DNA from: Bacteroidota bacterium
Lineage (GTDB): Bacteria > Bacteroidota > Bacteroidia > 2-12-FULL-35-15
Length of the DNA stretch: 57,090 bases
Assembly: GCA_947476185.1 (NCBI GenBank)
Contig: CANJPX010000014.1
Location: 1-57,090 of the forward strand
Direction: 5' to 3'
Each line of letters starts with the position of its first letter. Within the stretch, counting starts at the first letter, position 1. The notes below the pieces were generated by a model. The model was not told the DNA's origin, did no database searches, and worked only from the letters and a program-made list of their open reading frames with translations. This document shows positions 18,718 to 28,286 of the stretch, piece after piece. The position numbers and the translations under genes are program-made.

Positions 18718-18861
18718 CAGTGTTATTATAATTGAAGCAAAAGAAACCAGACCTTCAAAAATAAATTCACTTCGGAGAAGTGTCAGGAGGTTGTTTTAAA
18801 TTTTATTTTTCTGCTTCATTGGAAATTACAAAACTATGATAAGAGTTTATCGACAAATAAA

Positions 18862-20370
18862 TCAAATTTTAAAACCAATAACCAAAATGTCATCTGTTTG
18901 ATCATTGATTCCTTTCCAATCATCAATATAATTATCCAATTTTATTTTTTGACTTGTTAAGTCCTCCAGATAGATCTCATTCAATATATTTTGAAATCTT
19001 TTGGTCATTAATTTTTTATTTCCTTTTCCACCGAACTGATCCACATAACCATCCGTAAACAGGTAAAAACATTTATCATTAATTTCTATTTCCTGCAGAT
19101 CAAAAACTTTCTTTTCCCTGCTATTGCTACCACCTGAACCACCTATCGCCATTTTAGTCGGCTTTAATACATTCAGGGAATTATTTTCAAAATAAATCAA
19201 TGGTCTGTTTGCTCCGGAATAATATAATTTATTTTCATGTTTATTTATCAGACACAGCGCAATATCCATCCCGTCTTTCGATTCTTCATATTTCCCTTCT
19301 TGCTTCAGAACATCTACAATACCTTCATTCAATATTGCGAGGATCTTATCCGGCATCACCACTTTTCTCTCATTGATGATGTGTTTAAGCAGATCATTCC
19401 CGATCATTGACATCAAAGCTCCTGGAACACCGTGTCCGGTGCAATCAACAACTGCGATAAAAAATATTTTCGGATCACTGGTTGGGTGAAAATAATAAAA
19501 ATCACCACTGACGATGTCTTTCGGTTTATAAAGCACAAAGGAATTTGGCAAGTATTCACTTATCAGATCCAATGGCGGCAAAATAGCAGTTTGGATCTTT
19601 TTTGCATAGTTTATACTTTGAATAATATCATTATTTTTCTCTTCAATGATCTTTTTGCTCTCCTCCAATTTTGATTTAATTGTTTCTTCACCTACCAAAA
19701 CTATCCTGACATAACGCAAAAGCACAATGCTTGTCACAACAAAAATCAAGATCGACGCCAACAGGTTCATAAAAAGCAGCCTGTTTGCCTTTCCAATAAA
19801 AGAGTCAAATTTCATGTCCACCTCTATCGCGGCAACCGTTGTATTTGCAGCATTTTTGATTGGTGTCAAAGATGTGAGCCAGGTTCCGAATTCATCTTCA
19901 TAAGGCCCGAGCGTTCCGCCATTTTCATATTTTGCATTAAATTCAACAGGCGTATTTAAATACGGATCACTGAAAAAAGTTGTATCGGAAGAATTTGCAA
20001 TAAAAGCATATTTATCTTTTTTACGGTTGTAAAACATTATGGCGATCGGCTCCTCGACCTTATTAATTATTGCGGCTTTATTTAATTGGTTTTGGATTGA
20101 CACTAAAACAGGATCCTTGCTGACCTCACTTTTCACTTTCCCCATTAAAAATAAAGAGTCTAAATATTCCTGCTCCTTGGGGTCAATTTGTAACGAAAGT
20201 GTATTGGATATCGCTTCAAGGTTCTTTAAAACACTGGTTTGAGCACTCTGCAAATAGCTTCTATAAGAACTTACAATAAAAAAGGAAGATAGAATGAATA
20301 ATGCAACGAATACGACTATTACTATTTTTGTGCTGGATTTATTCCAATCTAAAATCTTTATTTTTATCAT
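18862..20370 (-). CDS. membrane sensor with PP2C-type SpoIIE phosphatase domain
   Basis: About 502 residues. One transmembrane helix (IVIVVFVALFILSSFFIV) is followed by an extracytoplasmic sensor region (about residues 40-190), a second transmembrane helix (LLASILIFVVTSIVLL), a coiled linker (EESKKIIEEKNNDII) and a C-terminal serine phosphatase. The phosphatase shows SGDFYYF and VDCTGHGVPGALMS, with the metal-binding Asp/Gly residues, and a late DDILVIGF. Such proteins usually dephosphorylate anti-sigma-factor antagonists, but no partner is nearby. The ATG at 20370 is preferred to an in-frame TTG at 20388. Confidence 0.85.
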   Translation of the reverse strand: MIKIKILDWNKSSTKIVIVVFVALFILSSFFIVSSYRSYLQSAQTSVLKNLEAISNTLSLQIDPKEQEYLDSLFLMGKVKSEVSKDPVLVSIQNQLNKAAIINKVEEPIAIMFYNRKKDKYAFIANSSDTTFFSDPYLNTPVEFNAKYENGGTLGPYEDEFGTWLTSLTPIKNAANTTVAAIEVDMKFDSFIGKANRLLFMNLLASILIFVVTSIVLLRYVRIVLVGEETIKSKLEESKKIIEEKNNDIIQSINYAKKIQTAILPPLDLISEYLPNSFVLYKPKDIVSGDFYYFHPTSDPKIFFIAVVDCTGHGVPGALMSMIGNDLLKHIINERKVVMPDKILAILNEGIVDVLKQEGKYEESKDGMDIALCLINKHENKLYYSGANRPLIYFENNSLNVLKPTKMAIGGSGGSNSREKKVFDLQEIEINDKCFYLFTDGYVDQFGGKGNKKLMTKRFQNILNEIYLEDLTSQKIKLDNYIDDWKGINDQTDDILVIGFKI

Positions 20371-20472
20371 TTTTTTATTTTTTAGCAATGAATTTGATTG
20401 TTGTTCAGTAATTTAAATCGTGAAATTAAAATTTCAACTATTCACATATCTTATAAAAAACGATCTATTATT

Positions 20473-21801
20473 TTAAACAAGATCTCTTTTAATTTTCAGT
20501 TCCGGATTTCTCCAAACAATGAATCTCCATAGTATTTCGGCCGTTGCCAGTATCCCTAAGGAAAACAAAACGGTCCACATCGTATTTTCTGAATTCATGA
20601 CAGCTCCTGTAAGGGCAATAAAATAAACACCTATCGGGAGACAGATCATAAAAAATAATCCCGGAATATTTAATGGTATCATGAAAGGTCTGTTTTGATC
20701 GGGGAGTTTTATACGTAAGATCAGCAAGGATGCAAACTCAAGAAATAATGCAGCACCATATATTATCACATCCATTATCAACAGATCAGAAAAAGTAAAG
20801 ACGATCAAAAAACTAACGACAACAGAACAACAAATAATTGAAATGTATGGCGTATTGAATTTTGAATGTAACTGATGCAATTTTCTCGGCAACAGTTTAT
20901 CATCCGACATCGCTTTAGGCACCCTTGAAACTGAAAGCAATACAGAAGAATACAACCCTATTCCACTGGCCATACCACCTATGGCAACCAAGGCACCCAT
21001 CCATTTCCCTCCGATAAGCTCACCCAATGCAGGAAATCCTTCTTTACTCAACACATCATAATTTATTCCCGAGTGGATCGAGAGTTGGATGATAAAAAAA
21101 TAAACTAAAAAAATAACCACAAATGCAATGACGATAGATCTCAGATAAGTGCGTATAGGTTGAGTGACTTCATCTGCATAGGTGGTGACATTATCCCAGC
21201 CTAGGAAATTCCACATTACAGTATACAAACCTAAGCCGAAAGCTGAAAATTTAATTTCTTTCAATGGGGCTGATGACAAAGGAACAGATAAGGAGTGATG
21301 TGTGAGAAAACAAATGAAAAGTATAAAGAAAGGAAACAATACGATGATACCTAATATTACTGCAGTCTTTCCAACAGGTACTATACCCCTGATATTTAAA
21401 AGTGCTGTCGACCAGATAATAATAAGACAGATAGGTATTTTGAATGCTTCGGTCTCAGGAAATAAATAACCTAAATATTCCATGAATAATACCGGATAGA
21501 TTGCGAGATCAACAAAAGTGTAAAGCCATGTCCACCAGCCTTCATACCATGCAAAACGAAGTCCCATTGCCCGTTTTACCCATTGATAATAACCACCGGT
21601 AAGCGGCATCATGCTATTCAACTCCAATACGGTAAAAATTGTTGGAATATCCCACAGCACGGGAGTTATTATCAATAATAGGATCGCCCAATTATTACCA
21701 ACATCTGCAAGCAAGGATTCTAAACCATATGGTCCACCCGAAATAGTTAAAAATATGATGGCGGCTAATTGTACCAGCCGTAATTTTTTTGTCTTTCTCA
21801 T
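20473..21801 (-). CDS. APC-family amino acid permease
   Basis: About 442 residues with roughly twelve hydrophobic segments. The TM1 unwound region reads ISGGPYGLESL (family consensus G-[S/G]-G) and GGYYQWVKRAMG follows TM2, both characteristic of the amino acid-polyamine-organocation superfamily. The substrate is unassigned. The ATG at 21801 is used because the longer reading starts at TTG. No related metabolic gene flanks it. Confidence 0.85.
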   Translation of the reverse strand: MRKTKKLRLVQLAAIIFLTISGGPYGLESLLADVGNNWAILLLIITPVLWDIPTIFTVLELNSMMPLTGGYYQWVKRAMGLRFAWYEGWWTWLYTFVDLAIYPVLFMEYLGYLFPETEAFKIPICLIIIWSTALLNIRGIVPVGKTAVILGIIVLFPFFILFICFLTHHSLSVPLSSAPLKEIKFSAFGLGLYTVMWNFLGWDNVTTYADEVTQPIRTYLRSIVIAFVVIFLVYFFIIQLSIHSGINYDVLSKEGFPALGELIGGKWMGALVAIGGMASGIGLYSSVLLSVSRVPKAMSDDKLLPRKLHQLHSKFNTPYISIICCSVVVSFLIVFTFSDLLIMDVIIYGAALFLEFASLLILRIKLPDQNRPFMIPLNIPGLFFMICLPIGVYFIALTGAVMNSENTMWTVLFSLGILATAEILWRFIVWRNPELKIKRDLV

Positions 21802-22052
21802 TTTTTTACCGGAGATCTTCAAAAATTTTTTCTCACGAAGAAAATTTTGAAGTAAAAATTCATGCTTTTTTTATCAACCTAAAGTAGTTAAAAAAAAGAG
21901 AAAGCGGTACTAAAATTTGATATACTGTATCTCTTGGATAATGAACCTGCTGATCTTCAGAAACACGATCAAAAAATATTATTTTGAGATGGTTCGTTTC
22001 ATTAGCATACTAAAAGCAAACCATTCTGCGTTAGAAGCTAAATCACTCTATC

Positions 22053-22838
22053 ATGAAAAAGCTAATTATCATCCTCTGTGTTTTACTTGGCATAACATCA
22101 GTAACCGCACAAAACACAGACAGTCTTGTTTATTTTGATCAGGACACTACAGGTTTGGCAAAGAGTATCGCTAACGATGAAGCAGCATGGACAAAGCCTG
22201 AAACATTTGCCGAAGCAGATCATTCGAGAGTGGATAATTATGTATTGCAAATTAAGGGGCGCTATAAAAATATTCCATCGCTTGCAAAGGATATCACACA
22301 ACCATTTACTACCGATGAAGATAAAGTGAGGGCTATTTTCAGATGGATGACAAATAATATCGCTTACGATTGTAAGGAATATCACAACAAGAACAGAAGC
22401 ATTGGCGGAGGCATCAGCTATAACAAAAAAACAACCAAGCAAGAGAAAGCCGGCAAATGGGAAGATGTTTATTTTCGTTATGCAACAAGGGTTTTGAGAA
22501 GCAAAAAAGGCATTTGTGAAGGATATGCAACCTTGTTCTATGAATTATGTATTTATAGCGGAGTGCAATGTGAAGTGATCACGGGAAAAGCTGATGGAGG
22601 GCATAAGGAAAAACCAAAATTCAGCGGTCATGCATGGAATAAAGTACGGATCGGTGAGGATTGGTATTTTACGGATGTGTGCTGGTCAAGCGGTTTCTCT
22701 GATGAAAAAGTAACAAAATTCACAAAATCATTCAGTAATTATTATTATTTAACTCCGGAGGATAAACCTTTTCCTGATCATATCGCGAATGAAAAACGAA
22801 GCAAAAGAAGAAATGAGCTTGTCGGAAATTTTCATTGA
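22053..22838 (+). CDS. secreted transglutaminase-like protein
   Basis: The 261-residue protein has an N-terminal signal peptide (MKKLIIILCVLLGITSVTAQ). The transglutaminase-like (papain-fold) triad is visible as Cys in KKGICEGYATLF, His in SGHAWNKVRI and Asp in WYFTDVCW. Members act as proteases or amidases on the cell surface rather than true cross-linkers. The target here is unknown. It is isolated between divergent and tandem genes without an obvious partner. Confidence 0.85.
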   Translation: MKKLIIILCVLLGITSVTAQNTDSLVYFDQDTTGLAKSIANDEAAWTKPETFAEADHSRVDNYVLQIKGRYKNIPSLAKDITQPFTTDEDKVRAIFRWMTNNIAYDCKEYHNKNRSIGGGISYNKKTTKQEKAGKWEDVYFRYATRVLRSKKGICEGYATLFYELCIYSGVQCEVITGKADGGHKEKPKFSGHAWNKVRIGEDWYFTDVCWSSGFSDEKVTKFTKSFSNYYYLTPEDKPFPDHIANEKRSKRRNELVGNFH

Positions 22839-23031
22839 TATTCAAAAGAATAATTTTATTTTTTTCAAGAACAGCATGAATACAAAAGTCCTGTTCATAA
22901 ATTAACACCCTCCAAAACCTTTAACACACAAAGGTTATAAGAAATGCTAAAATACGTAGCACACTTTTACTAAATATATTGGTTAATTTTAGTTCGAAAA
23001 TTACACTCCGATTCCTAATACAATTATCCAA

Positions 23032-24189
23032 ATGGACAAGCGCACAATAGTGCATATGGATCTCGATTCTTTTTTTGTTTCCGTTGAACGGTTATTAGAT
23101 ACCAGTCTCAACGGTAAACCTGTAATTATTGGCGGCACCTCCGATCGCGGCGTTGTCGCTTCCTGCAGTTACGAAGCGCGGAAGTTTGGTGTACACAGTG
23201 CCATGCCTGCAAAAATGGCGAAACAACTTTGTCCGCATGCAATCTTTGTGCGTGGCGACATGGATATGTATTCGAAATATTCCAACATCATCACACAGAT
23301 CATTGAAGAACAAGCGCCATTGGTGGAGAAGGCATCCATTGATGAGCATTACCTCGATATCTCGGGAATGGACCGCTATGTAAAAAACAGCATGTTGTGG
23401 ACGCATGAGCTCCGTCAGAAGATCATAAAAGAATCGGGATTACCGATCTCTTACGGCTTATCAATAAATAAAACAGTTTCGAAAGTAGCTACGGGTGAAG
23501 CAAAGCCGAACGGAGAAAAAAAAGTAGATCCTGGAATAGAAAAATTATTTCTCGCACCGCTCTCCATAAAAAAGATCCCGGGCATTGGCGATAAAACATA
23601 TATGATGCTGCGTAACATGGGCATCGAAAAGGTGGAATCCATACAACAGATGCCGCTGCAGATCATCCAGCGTGTGCTTGGTGAAAACGGACAATCGATA
23701 TGGAGAAAGGCTAACGGCATTGACAATAGTCCGATAGAACCATACTCCGAACAAAAAAGCATGAGTACCGAAACTACTTTCGATAAGGATACTACAGATA
23801 TTACGCAACTGAAAAATGTATTAACAACCATGATAGAAGGCCTGGCATTTGATCTGAGGAAATCAAAAAAAGTATCCGGCTGCATCACACTTAAACTTCG
23901 CTACTCCGATTTTCAGACACATACGTTTCAGTGCCGCATTGCATATACCGCTTCCGACCATGTGTTACTCGATAAAGTGCTGGAACTGTTTAAAAAAAAT
24001 TATACCCGCAGAGTGCTCATCCGTTTGATCGGTGTAAAGTTCAGCCACCTTGTTTCAGGAAATACACAAATTGATCTGTTTGATGATACGGAAGAAATGA
24101 TCAGTCTGTATCAATCGCTGGATAAGATACGGTTGCGTTTTGGTGATAAGGCCATCATGCGTAGCATCGGATTGGGAACTAAAAAATGA
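23032..24189 (+). CDS. dinB: DNA polymerase IV (Y family)
   Basis: The 385-residue translesion polymerase has catalytic acidic residues in HMDLDSFFVSVE and ASIDEHYLDIS, and the steric-gate region present. IPGIGDKTYMMLRNMGI is the helix-hairpin-helix of the thumb. The little-finger domain is complete, so it looks active, unlike ImuB proteins which lack these acids. It overlaps the following polymerase gene by ATGA, implying translational coupling in a DNA-damage operon. No recognised LexA box could be picked out upstream. Confidence 0.92.
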   Translation: MDKRTIVHMDLDSFFVSVERLLDTSLNGKPVIIGGTSDRGVVASCSYEARKFGVHSAMPAKMAKQLCPHAIFVRGDMDMYSKYSNIITQIIEEQAPLVEKASIDEHYLDISGMDRYVKNSMLWTHELRQKIIKESGLPISYGLSINKTVSKVATGEAKPNGEKKVDPGIEKLFLAPLSIKKIPGIGDKTYMMLRNMGIEKVESIQQMPLQIIQRVLGENGQSIWRKANGIDNSPIEPYSEQKSMSTETTFDKDTTDITQLKNVLTTMIEGLAFDLRKSKKVSGCITLKLRYSDFQTHTFQCRIAYTASDHVLLDKVLELFKKNYTRRVLIRLIGVKFSHLVSGNTQIDLFDDTEEMISLYQSLDKIRLRFGDKAIMRSIGLGTKK

Positions 24190-27128
24190 TACTGAATGCA
24201 CATTCAAATTACAGTTTACGTTACGGAGTTATTTCAATTGAAGACCTCGTTCAATCTGCTATTGACAACAACTACGAAGCAATGGCGATTACAGATATCA
24301 ACAACTCATCTGGGGTATTGGATTTTGTAAAGATCTGTTTCGAAAAGGGAATAAAACCAATTGTCGGGATGGAATTCAGAGCCGGTGACGAATTACTATT
24401 CATTGCTCTTGCCAGAAATAACGCAGGTTTCCAAGAGATAAATGAATTGATGACCAACAGCAATTTAACACAAACCCCGCTCCCGCTCCAACCCTTTTTT
24501 TTAAATTGTTATGTGCTTTATCCTTACGGAAAAATAAAAGTTGAATCGCTAAAGGAGCATGAATATATAGGGATACGTCCGAATCAGCTAAACAGATTGC
24601 TGTACGAAAAAACACATCAGCAAAAAAAATATGTGATCCAGCAACCTTATACTTATAAAGATTACAAAGGATATGAAACGCATAAAAAGTTACGAGCGAT
24701 AAGCCATAACATTCTCTTATCGCAAATTGATCCTTCACAATTGGCGGGCACTGACGAGTTTATCATCAGTCAAAAACAATTATTGAAAAAGTATGAGGAC
24801 TATCCGCAGCTGATAGAAAATACGAACAGGATAATAAATGATTGCAATTTCAGTTTCGATTTTAAAAGTATAAAAAATAAAAAAACGTATACAGGATCAT
24901 TGTATGATGATAAACTCTTGTTGGAAAAGCTTGCCTTTGACGGATTGAAATACCGTTACGGCTCGGGAAATAAAATTGCTGTGGCACGTGTAAAAAAAGA
25001 ATTGGAGATCATCGATACCCTTGGTTTCTCGGCTTACTTCCTGATCACTGCCGACATCATCCGCTATTCGATGCAACGCGGTTATTATCATGTGGGTCGA
25101 GGAAGCGGTGCAAACAGTGTGGTGGCATACTGTTTACGTATCACCGATGTTTGTCCGATCGAGTTGGATCTGTATTTCGAGCGCTTTTTAAATCCGAAAC
25201 GTAAATCACCTCCCGACTTCGACATCGACTACAGCTGGCGTGAACGTGATGATGTGACCGAATATATCTTCAAGCGTTATGGCAGAAAACATACTGCATT
25301 GCTTGGTGCGATGTCTACTTTTAAAGACCGTTCCATCATCCGGGAAATGGGAAAAGTATATGGCTTGCCAAAAGAAGATATCGATCGTTTGATACGCTAT
25401 CCGAATTCGCCCTTGAATCAAAATGAAATTTGCAAAGATATTTTAGCACATTATACATCCATCGAAGATTTCCCGAATGTGCGCACTATTCATGCAGGCG
25501 GAGTTCTTGTTTCGGAAGAGCCGCTCACCTGTTACACTTCTTTAGACCTGCCACCAAAAGGCTTTCCTACCACGCAGTTCGATATGTATCTGGCAGAAGA
25601 CATCGGCTTCGAAAAACTAGATATACTTAGTCAGCGTGGTATCGGTCACATCAAAGATGCTGCTGAAATTATTTATAAGAACAGAGGAATAAAAGTAGAT
25701 GTGCATGAAGTGGAGAAATTCAAGAAAGATGAAAAAGTAAAAGCACAATTAAGATCCGGTGATACCATCGGTTGTTTTTATATTGAGAGTCCGGCGATGC
25801 GAGGATTATTAAAAAAATTAAAATGCGATACTTATCTCACTTTGGTAGCAGCAAGCTCGATCATTCGGCCGGGAGTAGCAAAAAGCGGAATGATGAAAGC
25901 CTACATTCAACGTTTTCACGATCCCTCGATGATAAAATATCTACATCCTGTGATGGAAGATCAACTCAAGGAAACGTATGGTGTGATGGTATTTCAGGAG
26001 GACGTATTAAAAGTAGGACATCACTTTGGCGGATTAGATCTCGCTGATGCGGATGTTTTGCGAAGAATGATGAGTGGGAAATCACGCAACAAAAAACACC
26101 TGGAAGAAATTACAGAAAAATATTTCGCGCATTGTAAAACGATGGGTTATTCCGAAGAAGTGAGCAAAGAAGTATGGCGGCAAATAGAATCTTTTGCCGG
26201 ATACAGCTTCAGCAAAGCACATTCGGCAAGTTATGCGGTAGAGAGTTTTCAAAGTTTATTTTTAAAGACCTATTATCCGCTGGAATTTATGGTTGCGGTA
26301 ATCAACAACTTCGGTGGTTTCTATTCCACAAAAGCATATATCAACGAAACAAAAAAAGCCGGTGGCACACTACATCTGCCATGTGTAAATAACAGCACAC
26401 ATTTAACAACACTTTACGGAACGGATGTTTTTCTCGGATTGATACATATCAAATCCCTGGATCATTCGATAGCACAAACCATTGAGCAGGAAAGGGAAAA
26501 GAACGGAAAATATATCAGTCTGGAAGATTTTATTTTACGGACAAACATCGGAATAGAAACCTTACGCACACTCATCCGCGTCAATGCCTTACGTTTTACC
26601 GGCCAGAATAAACGTCAACTGCTATGGGAAGCACATATGTTATTCGATAAAGAAAAAACAAAACAATTCGTCTCTTCCTTGCCGATGTTTGAAATTGCGA
26701 TTCCCGATTGGGAGATCCCTAAACTTGTGGAGAATAAAGTTTCCGATGTATATGACGAACTGGAGCTGTTAGAATTCCCTTTCACACTTTCTGCTTTCGA
26801 TCTTCTGAAGTCTGATTTCAGAGGAGAGTTAAAAGCGAAAGCACTTTGTAACAGCATCGGAAAAACTGTAAGGATGCTCGGGAACTATGTTACGTACAAA
26901 GGTGTGAAGACAATACGCGGCGACTATATGGCCTTCGGAACATTTCTGGATGATGAAGGAAACTTTTTTGATACTACACATTTTCCGCCAAGTTTAAAGA
27001 AATTTCCTTTTACAGGTGCCGGCGTTTATTTAATTTTGGGTAAGGTAGTTGAAGAGTTTGGCTTTCCGAGTATTGAAGTTCAAAAGATGGCGAGGATGGA
27101 ATATATAAAAAATCCAATTTCAGAATAG
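24186..27128 (+). CDS. DNA polymerase III alpha-subunit-like (DnaE2-type) polymerase
   Basis: The 980-residue C-family polymerase is shorter than replicative DnaE (about 1150-1200). Catalytic aspartates Asp344 and Asp346 stand in PPDFDIDYSWRERD, and the third lies in EKLDILSQRG. VGRGSGANSVVAY and YSFSKAHSASYAV are intact. The N-terminal PHP domain looks metal-dead: the first H-x-H reads N-A-H (Asn4), and TDH reads TDI (Ile38). The short C-terminus and coupling to dinB point to a translesion role like the ImuB-DnaE2 mutasome rather than replication. It is followed directly by the SRAP gene. Confidence 0.88.
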   Translation: MILNAHSNYSLRYGVISIEDLVQSAIDNNYEAMAITDINNSSGVLDFVKICFEKGIKPIVGMEFRAGDELLFIALARNNAGFQEINELMTNSNLTQTPLPLQPFFLNCYVLYPYGKIKVESLKEHEYIGIRPNQLNRLLYEKTHQQKKYVIQQPYTYKDYKGYETHKKLRAISHNILLSQIDPSQLAGTDEFIISQKQLLKKYEDYPQLIENTNRIINDCNFSFDFKSIKNKKTYTGSLYDDKLLLEKLAFDGLKYRYGSGNKIAVARVKKELEIIDTLGFSAYFLITADIIRYSMQRGYYHVGRGSGANSVVAYCLRITDVCPIELDLYFERFLNPKRKSPPDFDIDYSWRERDDVTEYIFKRYGRKHTALLGAMSTFKDRSIIREMGKVYGLPKEDIDRLIRYPNSPLNQNEICKDILAHYTSIEDFPNVRTIHAGGVLVSEEPLTCYTSLDLPPKGFPTTQFDMYLAEDIGFEKLDILSQRGIGHIKDAAEIIYKNRGIKVDVHEVEKFKKDEKVKAQLRSGDTIGCFYIESPAMRGLLKKLKCDTYLTLVAASSIIRPGVAKSGMMKAYIQRFHDPSMIKYLHPVMEDQLKETYGVMVFQEDVLKVGHHFGGLDLADADVLRRMMSGKSRNKKHLEEITEKYFAHCKTMGYSEEVSKEVWRQIESFAGYSFSKAHSASYAVESFQSLFLKTYYPLEFMVAVINNFGGFYSTKAYINETKKAGGTLHLPCVNNSTHLTTLYGTDVFLGLIHIKSLDHSIAQTIEQEREKNGKYISLEDFILRTNIGIETLRTLIRVNALRFTGQNKRQLLWEAHMLFDKEKTKQFVSSLPMFEIAIPDWEIPKLVENKVSDVYDELELLEFPFTLSAFDLLKSDFRGELKAKALCNSIGKTVRMLGNYVTYKGVKTIRGDYMAFGTFLDDEGNFFDTTHFPPSLKKFPFTGAGVYLILGKVVEEFGFPSIEVQKMARMEYIKNPISE

Positions 27129-27863
27129 ATGTGTTATAGCGTAGAGATACCCAGCAAAGTGGAGATCGATGATTTCATGGATCAGAATTTTGAAAATTCC
27201 ATCAACAACGATGACTGGGATGGATGCATCTACAGGTTGTCGGGGTTCTCGTTCGCCAAAGTTCCTGTTTTAACATCAGAAGATCCTGACAAGGTGCAAG
27301 CCTTTAACTGGGGCTTGATCCCAAAGTGGAGTAAAGATGAAGAACAGGCGAACGAATTAAAGATACATACATTAAATGCACGTTCAGAAACCGTATTCGA
27401 GAAACCATCATTCCGGTCGAGCATAAGTAAAAAACGCTGCTTACTTTTTGTAAAAGGATTTCATGAATGGAGGGAGTTCAACAAAAAAAAATATCCGTAT
27501 TATATCCATCTGAAAGACCAAGAAGTTTTTACACTGGGCGGAATTTATGAGTCCTGGGTAAATAAGGAAACGGGAGAACTATTTAATACAACGTCTATCA
27601 TCACCACAGAAGCAAATCCGCTGATGGAAAAAATTCATAATTCAAAAAAGAGAATGCCCTTGATCCTAACTGGAGATGCAATGCAGCAATGGATCGACCC
27701 AACGATAAACAAAGAACGCATCACTGATCTGATGCGTCCTTTTGATGAAAAGAAAATGCTTGCTTATACGATTTCAAAACTGATCACTTCCAGAAAAGAA
27801 GATCCCAATCAGGAAAAGGTGAAAAAAGAATTCGTGTATGAGGACTTACCTCCTATCGGTTAA
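27129..27863 (+). CDS. SRAP / HMCES-type abasic-site DNA-protein crosslinker
   Basis: The 244-residue SOS-response-associated peptidase family protein covalently traps abasic sites in single-stranded DNA through Cys2, exposed after removal of Met1. Here the start is MCYSVE. The other active-site residues are in LNARSETVFEKPSFR, FHEWREF and EKIHNSKKRMPLIL. The ATG abuts the dnaE stop with no gap, making a dinB-dnaE-SRAP operon, a coherent lesion-tolerance cassette. Confidence 0.92.
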   Translation: MCYSVEIPSKVEIDDFMDQNFENSINNDDWDGCIYRLSGFSFAKVPVLTSEDPDKVQAFNWGLIPKWSKDEEQANELKIHTLNARSETVFEKPSFRSSISKKRCLLFVKGFHEWREFNKKKYPYYIHLKDQEVFTLGGIYESWVNKETGELFNTTSIITTEANPLMEKIHNSKKRMPLILTGDAMQQWIDPTINKERITDLMRPFDEKKMLAYTISKLITSRKEDPNQEKVKKEFVYEDLPPIG

Positions 27864-27980
27864 TATTTTTTGATGGATTAAATAAGATCGCTTATTAATA
27901 AGAAATAGAAAATCTACTCTTTCTCTTCTATTAAAATTTATTGTGTCAAAACACCAAATGCAGATCAGATGATGAGCACG

Positions 27981-28286
27981 TTATTGATTTTTTATTTTCT
28001 TTTTAGCATTTTTGATAGAATCCAATTTTTCCTGATCGGATGAGTTGTGAATTATAGCGTTGGAACCAACCGTTTTTGGAATACTATCCTTTTTGATCCC
28101 CGGACCGGCACCTGCAGTACCTAAAACATCACTATGGCTAGAACCTTTTGCGGTGTCGGACGCAACAACACTGCCATTGATCGTTGACTTCGTTTCAGGG
28201 ATATTTACAGTTGATTTCGAATGTCTATTCTGACAGGCGAATAACAAAAAACAAACAATATTAGTCAGCAATAATAATTTTTTCAT
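27981..28286 (-). CDS. small lipoprotein
   Basis: The 101-residue protein has a lipobox LLFAC, the cysteine near residue 18 being the likely lipidation site. The rest is low-complexity, rich in Ser, Thr, Lys and Gly, with no recognisable fold. The start overlaps the end of the upstream T9SS gene by 26 bases in another frame, suggesting coupled expression. Confidence 0.55.
   Translation of the reverse strand: MKKLLLLTNIVCFLLFACQNRHSKSTVNIPETKSTINGSVVASDTAKGSSHSDVLGTAGAGPGIKKDSIPKTVGSNAIIHNSSDQEKLDSIKNAKKKIKNQ

Noticed and set aside
18768..18782. CACTTC-GGA-GAAGTG hairpin after the second DUF4139 gene
   Set aside because: Only a 6-bp stem without a T-tract; too weak to call a terminator.
22839..23031. 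possible SOS box upstream of dinB (TTCGAA-containing stretch)
   Set aside because: I cannot match it to any established LexA box for Bacteroidota, so the claim would rest only on the gene content.
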